Origin: Wolfiporia cocos
Taxonomy: Eukaryota; Basidiomycota; Agaricomycetes; Polyporales; Phaeolaceae
Assembly (NCBI GenBank): GCA_029448655.1
Contig: JACCLO010000002.1
Location: 124,001-188,000, forward strand
Reading direction: 5' to 3'
Length of the DNA: 64,000 nt
Shown here: positions 32,654-42,552 of the stretch, piece after piece
How positions within the stretch are numbered: the stretch's first letter is position 1
How the letters are laid out: each line of letters starts with the position of its first letter
Position numbers and translations under genes: made by a program
Notes under the pieces: model-generated
Databases searched by the model: none
What the model saw: only the letters and a program-made list of their open reading frames with translations
What the model was told of the DNA's origin: nothing

Positions 32654-33272
32654 TAACACAAGATAGCACTTACTTGATATGTTCATGGTATTTGCTGGTT
32701 AGGCAAGGGGTAAGCAGGTGCTAAGCAGGATACGTCGAGTGGTTAACTCGTAGTATGAATGCAATGAATAGAACTGAGGCAATAGCGCTCAGCAAGTCCA
32801 GTATATATACATGATAAATAAGACCCCTAACAGTCTTATTAGATAATACTAATGTCCGTATTCGTATGTACAAGTCCCCGGGTACCTAAGTACTTAGTAA
32901 TATACGATAAATACATATGCCGATCAAAACCGGGATATAGAAAGGCGGCGTAGGCCGCGCGAATGGCGTTTTGAGCTCTTGTCATTACAAAGACGGGGCG
33001 TGACCAAAGCCGGGTCCGCTGACGTTTATATGCTGACTGCTTCCGGACGGAATGTCCGATTGGCTAGAACTAGACATGTGACTGATGGTAACTACTAGTG
33101 ATAAGATAAGACCGTTGTTACGGGAGATAACGCGGCCATCATTCGGCACGTATGTAACCGTTAACTTATGAACCAGATAAGCTAGTTATTGGTCTAGAAA
33201 GTCGTAGATAATTCGTAGAATTGCCGGAAAAATAGTAAGAAATATAGGGAAACTAGGAGAATTCTTGTGACA
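32654..33272 (-). repeat. Family-2 solo LTR (TSD TCAAG)
   Basis: 619 bp, flanked by TCAAG at 32649-32653 and 33273-33277. There is no adjoining interior, so this is a solo LTR left by LTR-LTR recombination. Confidence 0.95.
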
Positions 33273-33277
33273 TCAAG

Positions 33278-34660
33278 GTCATCCTTTCAAGTAATGTCTG
33301 CAGCCCAGATCCCGAGTTGGCCATTATTTTTGAACAATGCATTCACCCTTCCTTTGACAGTAGCCGTCACTGGCAACGGTAATGACGGTGAAGGTGACAT
33401 AGACATTGGATGGCTTGTCAAAGAAATATGTGATCTTACGGAGGGAGGTAGGCCACGCATTACACTTCAAAAGAGCAGTGTAGTGCTAAAGCACACAAAG
33501 CATGGGAAATTGAACTACATAAATGGCTGGACCCAACATGATACCCAAGCTGTCATTGTAGCCCTTTTGGAGGAGTGGCTAAAGCACCATTCATTGGCAC
33601 ATCACATTGGGTCTGTGGCATGCCCCGTGATATGGCCAGGCATGCTGTGCATGGATGTAGATATTTTTGTGGCCAAGTTTGTTCTGGTTGTACCTGTACA
33701 TGAGAAAGAGCCTTTTGCAGTTGGATGTTTTATTTGTGCAGCATTTCTAGTATGCCACTTACATAGGCTTGCTGTTTCTGTCTCGATCCTGTCTACAATG
33801 AGCATAACCACTGAATTTCATACTGCATTGCTCCATTCCAGATCTTCCTGTGTAAGCTCACTTTGGAGCATTCTCAGAGCAATTGCTGTAGCCTCTGTGC
33901 ACTGGTCCGTTGCAGGTAATGAAGCAATAAAACATTGGTAGTGTGCTGTGTGTGGATGCAGATATTTCTGCTGCCAAATTGGTTCTGAACAAGATCCAGC
34001 CTTTGAAAGAACACCAACGAGTCAATGAAGTTTCCCAGTGGCATCGGTGATGAAATGCACGCTGAAGTTGAGTATCCTCCACAGCTTCACTCAAAGTAAC
34101 TGATTAATCTCGGTGTCCTCACCTTCCTCATTATCATCCATGTATGGCCACACAAGGCCCAAAGTCCTGTACATGTATGGATTCTGGAATTCTGTGTTGA
34201 CAGTCATGAGACAAGCAATGTCTATGAGTTGCTGGCTGTACCATTCATGGATGGAGAAATTGGACAGTGTCATAACAGGCATATCATCTGCACCATCTCC
34301 TTTGGTGTCCCTGGCCACTAATGGTCTTGCCCAATACCATGAGGGAGTTGTCTTCTATGGCTTCCTTGATGATATCCCTGGCATCTGGTAGATGTGTTGG
34401 GATACCTGATACACATAAATTAAGAACTCACCATGGATGCATGTATCTGTACACTCCACATGAAGCATGATTGTGGTAATCCCAAGTCTTGAGGCTGTTT
34501 GGAATGGAACTTCTGAAGCTGTGGAATCTGTGACTGATGCATCAAACAATACAAGAATAATACAGGTCATCACTCTTTTGCCAGCTCTCATCAACAAACC
34601 ATCACCATGTCCCTTCCTGTAGTTGACATTGTCATCGACTATGAAGGGGAAATCGCAGCA
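33278..34660. other. Gene remnants of uncertain identity
   Basis: Plus strand 33291-33605 keeps an open stretch (MSAAQIPSWPLF, GDIDIGWLVKEICDL) that could be one exon. Minus strand about 34597-34300 holds two exons that join in phase across a GTGAGT..CAG intron (..DTCIH to DARDIIKEAIEDNSLM). A further minus frame (34318-34091) ends EEGEDTEINQLL. I recognise no family and cannot build a full gene; these may be decayed transposon cargo. Confidence 0.3.
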
Positions 34661-35690
34661 TTGGTGGGCCCACCCACAACCATTGGGTCATGGTGACTGT
34701 GGGCTGACCAGTGACCATCACAACTGTCTGGTCGCGGAAGTGGTGGGCCGACCCGCAACCGTCACGATCGTTTGCTCACAGCATTGGTGGGCCGACCCAT
34801 GACCGTCATGACCATGGAGTCGCAATGGTTGTGGGCCGGCCCGCAACCGTCGCAACTGTGTGGTCGCGGAAGTGGTGGGCCGACCCGCAACCGTCATGAC
34901 CGTCAAGTCGCAATGGTTGTGGGCCGACCCGTAACCGTCGCAACTGTCTGGTTGCGGAAGTGGTGTGCCGACCCGCGACCGTCATGACCGTCAAGTCGCA
35001 ATGGTTGCGGGCCGGCCCGCAACCGTCACAACCATCTGGTCGCAGCAGTCGTGGGCCGACCCGCGACCGTTACAACCATCCAGTCGTGATGGTCATGGGC
35101 CGACCCATGACTGCCACAACTGTCTGGTCGCGGAAGTCGTGGGCTGACCCGCAACTGTCACGATCGTTTGGTCACGGCATTGGTGGGCCGACCCGCGACC
35201 GTCATGACCGTGGAGTCGCAATGGTTGTGGGCTGACCCACAACCGTCGCAACTGTCTGGTCGTGGTTGTCGTGGGCCGACCCGCAACCGTCACAACCATC
35301 CGGTCACAGCAGTCGTGGGCCGACCCGCGACCGTCACAACCATCCAGTCATGATGGTCATGGGCCGACCCACTACTGTCACAACTGTCTGGTCGCGGAAG
35401 TCGTGGGCCGACCCGCGACCGTCATAACCGCCCGGTCGCGGCAGTCATGGGTCGACCCGCGACCGTCATAACTGTCTGGTCGTGGAAGTGGTGGGCCGAC
35501 CCGCACCCGTCGCAACTGTCTGGTCGCGGTTGTCGTGGGCCGACCCGCGACCGTCACAACCGTCCAGTCATGGAAGTCATGGGCTGACCCGCAACCGTCA
35601 CAACCATCCGGTCGCAGCAGTCGTGGGCCGACCCGTGACCGTCATGACCGTCTGGTCATGGAAGACATGGGCCCACCCGATGGTAGGCCT
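34660..35690. repeat. Minisatellite, about 44-bp unit, about two dozen copies
   Basis: Units of the form GTGGGCCGACCCGCRACCGT followed by a variable CAYRACYGTCTGGTCGCGG part, diverged but in register for about 1 kb. Open frames through it on both strands repeat the same motifs (RPATV, TVAGRPTT) and are artefacts. CpG sites in the units are often changed to TpG or CpA. Confidence 0.85.
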
Positions 35691-36062
35691 GACAGTTAAG
35701 GCATGGGCCGACGACCGGCTGACCTGAACCGTTAGGGGTTGGTACAAGCCGGTTGACCTGAACTGTCACCTACCGTCGCTGAATGGGCTCTGACGCGACT
35801 GCTGCAGCTTGACGCGGCTGTCTGTTCGACGCGTCTACTCTGTCGCACAGCGCCCGATCAACCACTCTTGCTTAAGCTATACCTGCCTGCCCACCCTGCT
35901 CATATCTACCTCACCCACAAGACTTCCGGTACCGGTGAGACGGATTTTATATTAAGCTCAAAGAGCGGTGCGTTCACTGAAATTACGCTCAGCTCCTCGT
36001 TCTCAACGTAACTCCCCGACAAGCTTATAGCCATATTTCAGAACTACCGTACCTTCTCAACC
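35691..36062. other. Non-coding interval upstream of the gene at 36063
   Basis: Decayed minisatellite edge, then AT-richer sequence ending a few bases before the ATG at 36063. It presumably holds the promoter; no TATA box was identified with confidence. Confidence 0.4.
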
Positions 36063-37059
36063 ATGGATAGCCGATGTGTCGTACTTGGAGGCTCAAAGGC
36101 TGGGATTTATAATGTGCGGTACGTGAGTTTATGTATTAATTACTACATAGCAACTCACCAGCATGTGTGCGAAGCCCTCGTGAACTTGCAGAAAACAAGT
36201 ATCTTTACCCATTTCCAATTGTCATACATTGCAATAATCAGAGGGAGGCCGACAAGCTTTTTGAGCTGCAAGTCAGGTATTTCCACAATGCGACAACGGA
36301 AGACCCACCTGCGCGTACTGTCGTGCAGATCGTTACAAGCATTCTGGAATCCCCGGCAGTCAAGGAAATCGAGGACTATCTGGATGCTAAGGCTTTTTAC
36401 GCCGTACTGTATGGTCGCAAGACAGGGATCTGGTTCAGATGGTACGATTGCCTCGGCAACTTGCCTGGGTATTGCAGAACTCACCGACGTGATATTGGCA
36501 GGGAATCAATCGAGCCTCTTGTCAAAGGATTCAGTGGCCAGAAGAATGTGTCGTTCCAAAATCTTGGTGAGGTGATACGTTATTACTGCTACAAAGGGAG
36601 GCCTACGTTGGACGTGGAAGACGATGCCTATTGGTATCCGGAGCTACAGGCAGAAGGTATGACACTACAACTTTGATGTATTGCTGCTCTATCCTCATGT
36701 AATGTTACATAACAGGCATATCGAACGTTCAGAATGAAGCGGGGGCAGGGATTGTCGGCGTGACGGCGCAGCTGACAGGTATGCATTCAATTTTAGAAGT
36801 CGCCAAGCTTGTACATAGCTTCTCTTCCCCAGGCTTGTCTATCTCACCTCCCTTGGAGAGTTGCGCTGCTGGGAACGCCGACGCAACATGCGACGTTCCA
36901 TTGGCTGCTTCAACTCGGGTCAACACGAACGACGTTATGCCCTCCGACCCTGTTCACACAACCTCACCGCCTCCGATGATTCCTCCCCATCCTGCTTTGC
37001 TGCGTACACCCGTCCCGCCGCATACACCCGTCCCGCCGCGCCCCAGTTGTGAAATCTGA
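36063..37059 (+). CDS. Protein with RNase H1 N-terminal (viroplasmin-like) modules
   Basis: Four exons join in phase: 36063-36119 (MDSRCVVLGGSKAGIYNV), about 36151-36657, about 36717-36777 and about 36833-37059, with introns GTACGT..TAG, GTATGA..CAG and GTATGC..CAG. This gives about 290 residues. FYAVLYGRKTGIWFRWYDCL followed by GFSGQKNVSFQNLGEVIRYY fits the small RNase H1 N-terminal fold (YxV..GR..GI...W..C then GF....F....EA). The first exon plus READKLFEL looks like a more diverged copy. The C terminus is Pro-rich and disordered. Such modules bind RNA/DNA hybrid or dsRNA in RNase H1; in this orphan the role is unknown. Confidence 0.55.
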
Positions 37060-37605
37060 CGCGACAGTCTTCTTCCCCCGGAGGACTGGATCTATCTTGT
37101 CGAGAGGGGGTTCTGGGATGTCGTTTGCGTGCACACTGGGCGTCGTCCCAACCCGCTCAGACATTTCATTGCATCCCTAGGACCGTATGCAGACTATTAT
37201 CTGACGACACACGGATATGATGTAGATGCTCGCCTTCGTATCATAGAAGCGTACGCATATAGTTCTTCGCCGGAGCAGTTCTCGGCCGCGCTGGCGCCCT
37301 ACGGCGCAGTCGTCTCCGAGATGGAATTCGTTTATTATCTGTGTAGTATAGGATGTAATCAGTCTTCACAAGCCCTAGCCTCATGAAGTGATGTACTTAC
37401 AGCTGCCAAATCGAATGTCCTGTGTCGAGGATGGGTTGGATGAGCAATCACGTGTTGTGAAAGTTTTCGAAGTTGACTTGGCGCCTTCTTCCTCTTCTCA
37501 ACACTTCACAGAAGAGAAGCATCGTTATCAAATTACGGCCTTTGTCCTCCCACCCATTCAATTTCGGATATGCTCGAACACGGCTGGGTGTGTAGTGATC
37601 TCAAT
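37060..37605 (+). other. Interval with an unassigned open stretch
   Basis: The frame at about 37070-37386 reads DWIYLVERGFWDVVCVHTGR then ..HFIASLGPYADYYLTTHGYD and looks protein-like, but it has no clear start and a stop separates it from the preceding gene. It could be an upstream exon of the next gene or a fragment of another. Nothing else recognised. Confidence 0.3.
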
Positions 37606-39409
37606 ATGGCTCACCACACTCCAGCCGTCGGTGAGCTGCTTCGCGCGTCTCGTACCAGGAGGAATACTAACATAAGATACTCCTGGAGACATAGAAGCAA
37701 GCGACGGACCCTCCTGCAGGAAGCAGAGGACAGGGGGATGCAACTGGCGGCACGAGCGCTCCGGAAGCAGACGTTGACGTCGGCACTAGAAGACGCCCGT
37801 GGAAGCATGTGGGCTATCGCCCAGTCCTTTCGACAACGCTTCGGCGGCCACACCGACGACTACTACTATCATCTTATCATGCAGACCACTCGCCTTCGGT
37901 CCAAGAAGCGCAAAGTCAACCGATGGAACGCATATCTCAGCCAAGAAGTTCGTCGGATCAATTCAGGTATGCATCATCTCTTCGCTTGTTCATTCTACTA
38001 ACGTCCTGTTTGAAGCGTTGCCCCCTGACGTGCCCCGCAAGAAGTCCTCTGAGCTGACAGCTCAAATCTCACAGCGATGGAAATCGTTAACCCCTGAAGA
38101 ACAACTGGCAGCGACCGAGGATGCAATCGAGGAACTTGTGGATAGACGTGAAATGCGGGCTACTGCTAAACATCAGCTCCCAGTTCACGCATTCCACGAT
38201 GCTCGCGCCACTCTTGCCAACATCAAACGGGAGGTGTGTCATATTTCATTATATGTCCTTGTACAGTTATAACACTGGATAGGTTGCGGCGCTGTATGAA
38301 CGCACTGGCGTTGAATGCGTGATTATTGCGGTGCGAGGGAACATGGACCTGTCAAATCAGCCGTTTCATTATGCGACAACCAAACGTGCGGCAGACTTTT
38401 TTGAATCTGCTTTCAAGACACAAATTGCAGATGTTGGACTACGCATGGAGGCGTACCTTGTGGCAGGGCTTCAAGTTATGTAATTTTGATACGACCAATT
38501 GTTACCATGCTCACGCAGCATAGGTGTCGTCAGCAATTATGTCGAAGAGGTCCCTGAGTTGAAGAAGCAAACGGCTGCTTTGATTTTGCGCAAGCTCAGT
38601 AAGTAATCATGCGCGGTATAGTCATAACGTACGCTGATCTTATGCTAGACGAAACCGCCAAGACAAAAGTCGCTCGTATGATTTACACAAATTTCGACTC
38701 CGCAATCACTGCGAAGTACGGGATAATAGTGGAAGGTTGGCCACTCACCGACTTCTGCTGCCCAAGCGATGTTGGCTCGCACAATGAGCTCCTCGTTCTC
38801 AGTCGTGCGTTCGAGACCGGCACCGCGAGATTCCGTCTATTGAGCTCGGAAGAGTTCAAGAGATGGAAAGAGGAGCGCCTCCCAGTGGCAACGCCGGTGA
38901 TGCCTAGCACTGACCCCGCTCAATCGCAGAGCGATGTCCCTGCTCCATCCACAGCGCCTGTGCACGTGGACACACCTCCCCCTACCTCAACTGTCGTATT
39001 CTCTTTACCACAACCACCCACACCTGCATTGTCTATTCCATCCACGACACAGTGTCCGTCGCTGCCGGAGCAGCCGGAACCCGCCTCGTCTCCGCCACTG
39101 TCAATGCCCTCTGCCCTGCCACCATCGCCACCCCCAACACTCCTACCTGCACACTATGCGACCCAGCACTCCTCTCCAGTGCTCTCGTTAGGCGGCAAAG
39201 ATCGTGCAGGCAACAAACGAAAGCGCGCAACACCAATCTTGGCAACATTCATCAATACAGTGACTATGGAAGACGGCCTGGGCATCACAATTCCAACGAA
39301 GACGCGCAAGGTGCGAAGTGACAAGGGTATCAAGCGCGGCCCAAGAAGGCCTCAGCCAGGAGGTAGAGAGAATGTACCGATAGAAGCGGCAAATTTATCG
39401 CAAACATGA
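37606..39409 (+). CDS. Basidiomycete-expanded orphan protein with HMG-box-like module
   Basis: Start MAHHTPAVGELLRAS at 37606. Exons run to about 37964 (..EVRRINS before GTATGC), about 38015-38233 (LPPDVPRKKSSELTA to ..LANIKRE), about 38282-38475 (VAALYERTGVECVIIAVRGN), about 38525-38600 (VVSNYVEEVPELKK) and about 38648-39409. RWNAYLSQEVRRIN across the first intron into ISQRWKSLTPEEQLAATEDA has the W/K/P spacing of an HMG box. The next region (WPLTDFCCPS, SHNELLVLSRAFETG) matches, from memory, a large family in Agaricomycete genomes with no assigned function. The C terminus is Pro-rich with basic KRKRATP and RRPQPGGRENV. A DNA-binding, transposon-linked role is plausible but unproven. Confidence 0.55.
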
Positions 39410-39519
39410 TGCCGCTATCTGCTCGCTTTGTACTTAATCAAATGTATGCTTCTGTTTGTTAATGTCAGACACAGGAGTGTGAACATAGATGTAAAGCGAA
39501 GGAGGAGGGTTCTGAAAAT

Positions 39520-39760
39520 GCGAAGGAAATAAATCTGCAACCACGGAGGATGGGAATCATCATCAGACACAGGAACGCTAAGGTAGTGTATATCTGAAGC
39601 GGAGGAAATAAATCTGCAACCACGGAGGATGGGAATCATCATCAGACACAGGAGCGTTATGAGGGTGTGTATCTGAAGCGGAGGAAATAAATCTGCAACC
39701 ACGAAGGATGGAAATCATCATCAGACACAGGGGTGTGGAAATAAATCTGCAGCCGTGACT
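39520..39760. repeat. 79-bp tandem repeat, about three copies
   Basis: GGAAATAAATCTGCAACCAC recurs at a 79-bp spacing (units from 39520, 39599 and 39678), with a final partial copy. It lies about 110 bp 3' of the HMG-like gene. No coding sense. Confidence 0.85.
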
Positions 39761-40850
39761 GCAGAGGCATAGCCACTAAGTCCCTACGGACTTGTCCATG
39801 CGCGCTCGCTCGGCTGGCAATGATGTCATGATCGAAGATCGAGAAGCCGGAGATAAGATGCGTCTGACCGAACGAATGTCAGTAAGCGCCAAGGTACAAT
39901 TAGATAAGCATTCTAATCTAGAGATTTGGGCGCCAAACCCAATGTCATCCGCCCGCTGAGTGACGCATCCATCTCAATCACCGGGGCAACAAAGATTTAA
40001 TATGACTCTACAAGGCTGTAAATACTATATTACATATGATACAAAAAGCGCGAGTCGAAAATCCGAAGAATGAGCCCACCATCGCCGCCGATGTGCGCGA
40101 CAGCGTCGGCGCGGCGGTGCGATTAGATAAGCGCGCTGCTATCTGAAGGTCGAGGCGCGACAAGGCCGAGCGCTGAGCGTGGGATAACGTTCCACGTTTG
40201 GAAGGTCAGACGCCCGCCGGATGTCATCCGTCGTCGGGCGGCGGCATCCATCCCACGCGTGGGAGCTACGGAAATATAGTTATTACCATTGAAATTGTAG
40301 GGCTACATTATTTAGGAAACGTGAAAGAACGGCGTGATTACATAAAGAATTGAGCGCGCCGTCGCCGCCGTCGTGCGCGACAGCGGCGGCGAGGCGCTTG
40401 TCGGTGGCGCGGGGGCGGCGTGGGACGAGCGCGATAAGATAAGCGCGCCATTATCTGGCGCGACGAGACGTAGCGCCGATCGTGGGATAACTCTCCGCGT
40501 TTGGGAGGTCAGACGCCCGCCGGATGTCATCCGTCGTCGGGCGGTGGCATCCACCCCACGCGTGGGAGCTACGGAAATATTGTTATTACCATTTGAATCG
40601 TAGGGATACGTTGTCTAGAAAGCGTGAAAGAATGGTGTGATTATGTAAAGAATTGAGCGCGCCGTCGCCGCCGTCGTGCGCGACAGCGGCGGCGGGGCGC
40701 TTGTCGGTGGCGTGGGGGCGGCAGGGCGCTGGTAGGTGGCGCGGGGAGTGAGGCGCTGGTGGGTGGCGCGGGGAGTGGGCGGGCACATGATCTTCACCCT
40801 AGAAGGGCAATCGACTGCGGTGCTACTGGCAGTATGCGGGTAGGACGATA
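39761..40850. repeat. GC-rich tandem repeat with units of about 280-305 bp
   Basis: The anchor GAGCGCGCCGTCGCCGCCG recurs near 40072 (diverged), 40352 and 40655; the trailing part GGATGTCATCCGTCGTCGGG also repeats. Sequence before 40030 looks like a still more decayed copy. No gene recognised. Confidence 0.75.
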
Positions 40851-40854
40851 ATTC

Positions 40855-40902
40855 AAGCTTATTAGCTTGGTGCACGCACGTGTATGGCAAGCTAATAAGC
40901 TT
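40855..40902. repeat. Perfect 15-bp inverted repeat with 18-bp loop
   Basis: AAGCTTATTAGCTTG (40855-40869) and its exact complement (40888-40902). It sits just outside the truncated LTR; possibly the remains of a small element end or a break/repair palindrome. Confidence 0.6.
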
Positions 40903-40924
40903 GGTAATACGTGAGGTTTAGGTG

Positions 40925-41391
40925 ATACATGATAAATAAGACCCCTAACACTACGTATTAGGTAATCCAATGTCTGTATTCATATGTACAAGTCCCCAGG
41001 TACCTAAGTACTGAGTAATACACGTTAAATACATATACCAATCAAAACCGGGATATAGGAGGGCAGCGTATACCGGACCAATGGCGTATATTGCGCTTTG
41101 TCATTACTAAGATGGGGCGTGACCTAAGCCCGGTCCGCTGACGTTTGTACACTGACTGCTTCGGACAGAACGTCCGATTGGCTAGGAACTAGACATGTGA
41201 CTCTGATGGTAACTACTGGATAAGATAAGACCGTCGTTACGGGAGATAACGCGGCCATCGCTCGGCACATATGTAACCTTTACTTATGAACCATGATAAG
41301 CTAGTTATTGGTCTAGAAAGTCGTAGATAATTCGTAGAATTGCCGGAAAAATAGTAAGAAATATAGGGAAACTAAGAGAATTCTTGTGACA
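40925..41391 (-). repeat. 5'-truncated, diverged family-2 LTR
   Basis: Matches the family-2 LTR from its internal ATACATGATAAATAAG to the terminal TTCTTGTGACA, but lacks the first 150 bp or so and has small indels. It ends exactly four bases inside the Tc1/mariner terminal repeat, so it once inserted there and later lost its other end. Confidence 0.9.
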
Positions 41392-41814
41392 CGTTCCGAA
41401 ATATAATGACACTTGTCAATTCTTTTCGCACGTCGTTTCGACGCGTCAATCTTCCGAGCCAATGTTCTGAGCCTGTAAGCGCCCGTAAGCGCCCATTGCC
41501 CGAGCCTGTATTCCACTGCAATTGTCTAGATTCTATGTACTATCACACTCTCCTTGTCATGGAAAATAAGAAGATTAGTGAGGACATGAAATACTGTGCC
41601 CTACGGCTGTGGAATAATGGCTGGGATGAGGACGATATTTTCAAGATTCTAGCAGTCTCATGTAGCAGTCTCTACCGCTGGCAAAAAATCTTCCACGATC
41701 TCGGCCAGGTCGTCAAACCTCCATCACCACTGCAAGGACGTACTCGCATAATTACTCGTGCTGTGATGGACTCTATTCACTTACTGTACACCAATCATCC
41801 TGACACATACCTTG

Positions 41815-42513
41815 TGACACAGACTAGACTGTGGGACTCACACTATAACCTTATAGGCGACTTGAAGATGTTGCAGAAGGTTGGTGAGGAGGCTAGTGGG
41901 CGCAAGCAGAGATGGTATGTAACTGTGCGAATGCAGAGAACAAATCTAAGGCTTATCCGCAGTGATAGCCCTACTTATATACATGCTTTGTTTGGTTACC
42001 GGTAAGGGAGCCAAACATGAAGGTGGTCTGTGCGCAGACATAACTAATATGCTTAAGTCGTAAACTACAATAGACCATGTGCGCCGGTAATGGCCGCACC
42101 AGTAAGATCGTTTGTTTGGACCGTAGGTCCATGTTGTGGAAGTGGCTGTAGCTACGTTAGTAAGCCATGCATGTGATTCTTATATACCGGCATCGGGATA
42201 TGAGTAATCATAAGGGCATTGGCATGTGATAACGAGCGGGCCGCTTATCCAATCGTACTGACATAGCCCGGTACCGGGATATGAGTAAAGCGCGTGACAC
42301 CGGAGGTTAGTCCGCTGAGTCATTGACGCGTATAACCGTGTTATGTACGTGTTGTTATGACAAGTGGACGTATACCGCGTTGTGTACGTGTTGTTTGGTT
42401 GCGTGTACGTGTAGACGGGCGCTTAGCAGCGTAGATGTCTACAAGGTCGTAGAAATACCAGATAAATAGGTAAAAATACGGGAAAAATAGTGGCATCTCC
42501 CAAATCTGTGACA
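41815..42513 (-). repeat. 3' LTR of copy C (699 bp)
   Basis: TGACACAGA..TCTGTGACA; preceded by the target duplication CCTTG. Confidence 0.97.
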
Positions 42514-42516
42514 TTA

Positions 42517-42526
42517 CCCCCTCTTC
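42517..42526 (-). promoter_or_regulatory. Polypurine tract of copy C
   Basis: Element sense GAAGAGGGGG followed by TAA and the 3' LTR. Confidence 0.8.
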
Positions 42527-42552
42527 AGGTTTCATTGTCCCTAATGGAACGA

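Noticed and set aside
34660..35690. Regular spaced repeats resembling a CRISPR array
   Set aside because: Repeat and spacer both belong to one diverged 44-bp unit, there are no unique spacers and no cas genes, and the genome is eukaryotic.
34711..35727. Overlapping frames with repeated RPATV motifs
   Set aside because: Present on both strands and in several frames, as expected of a minisatellite.
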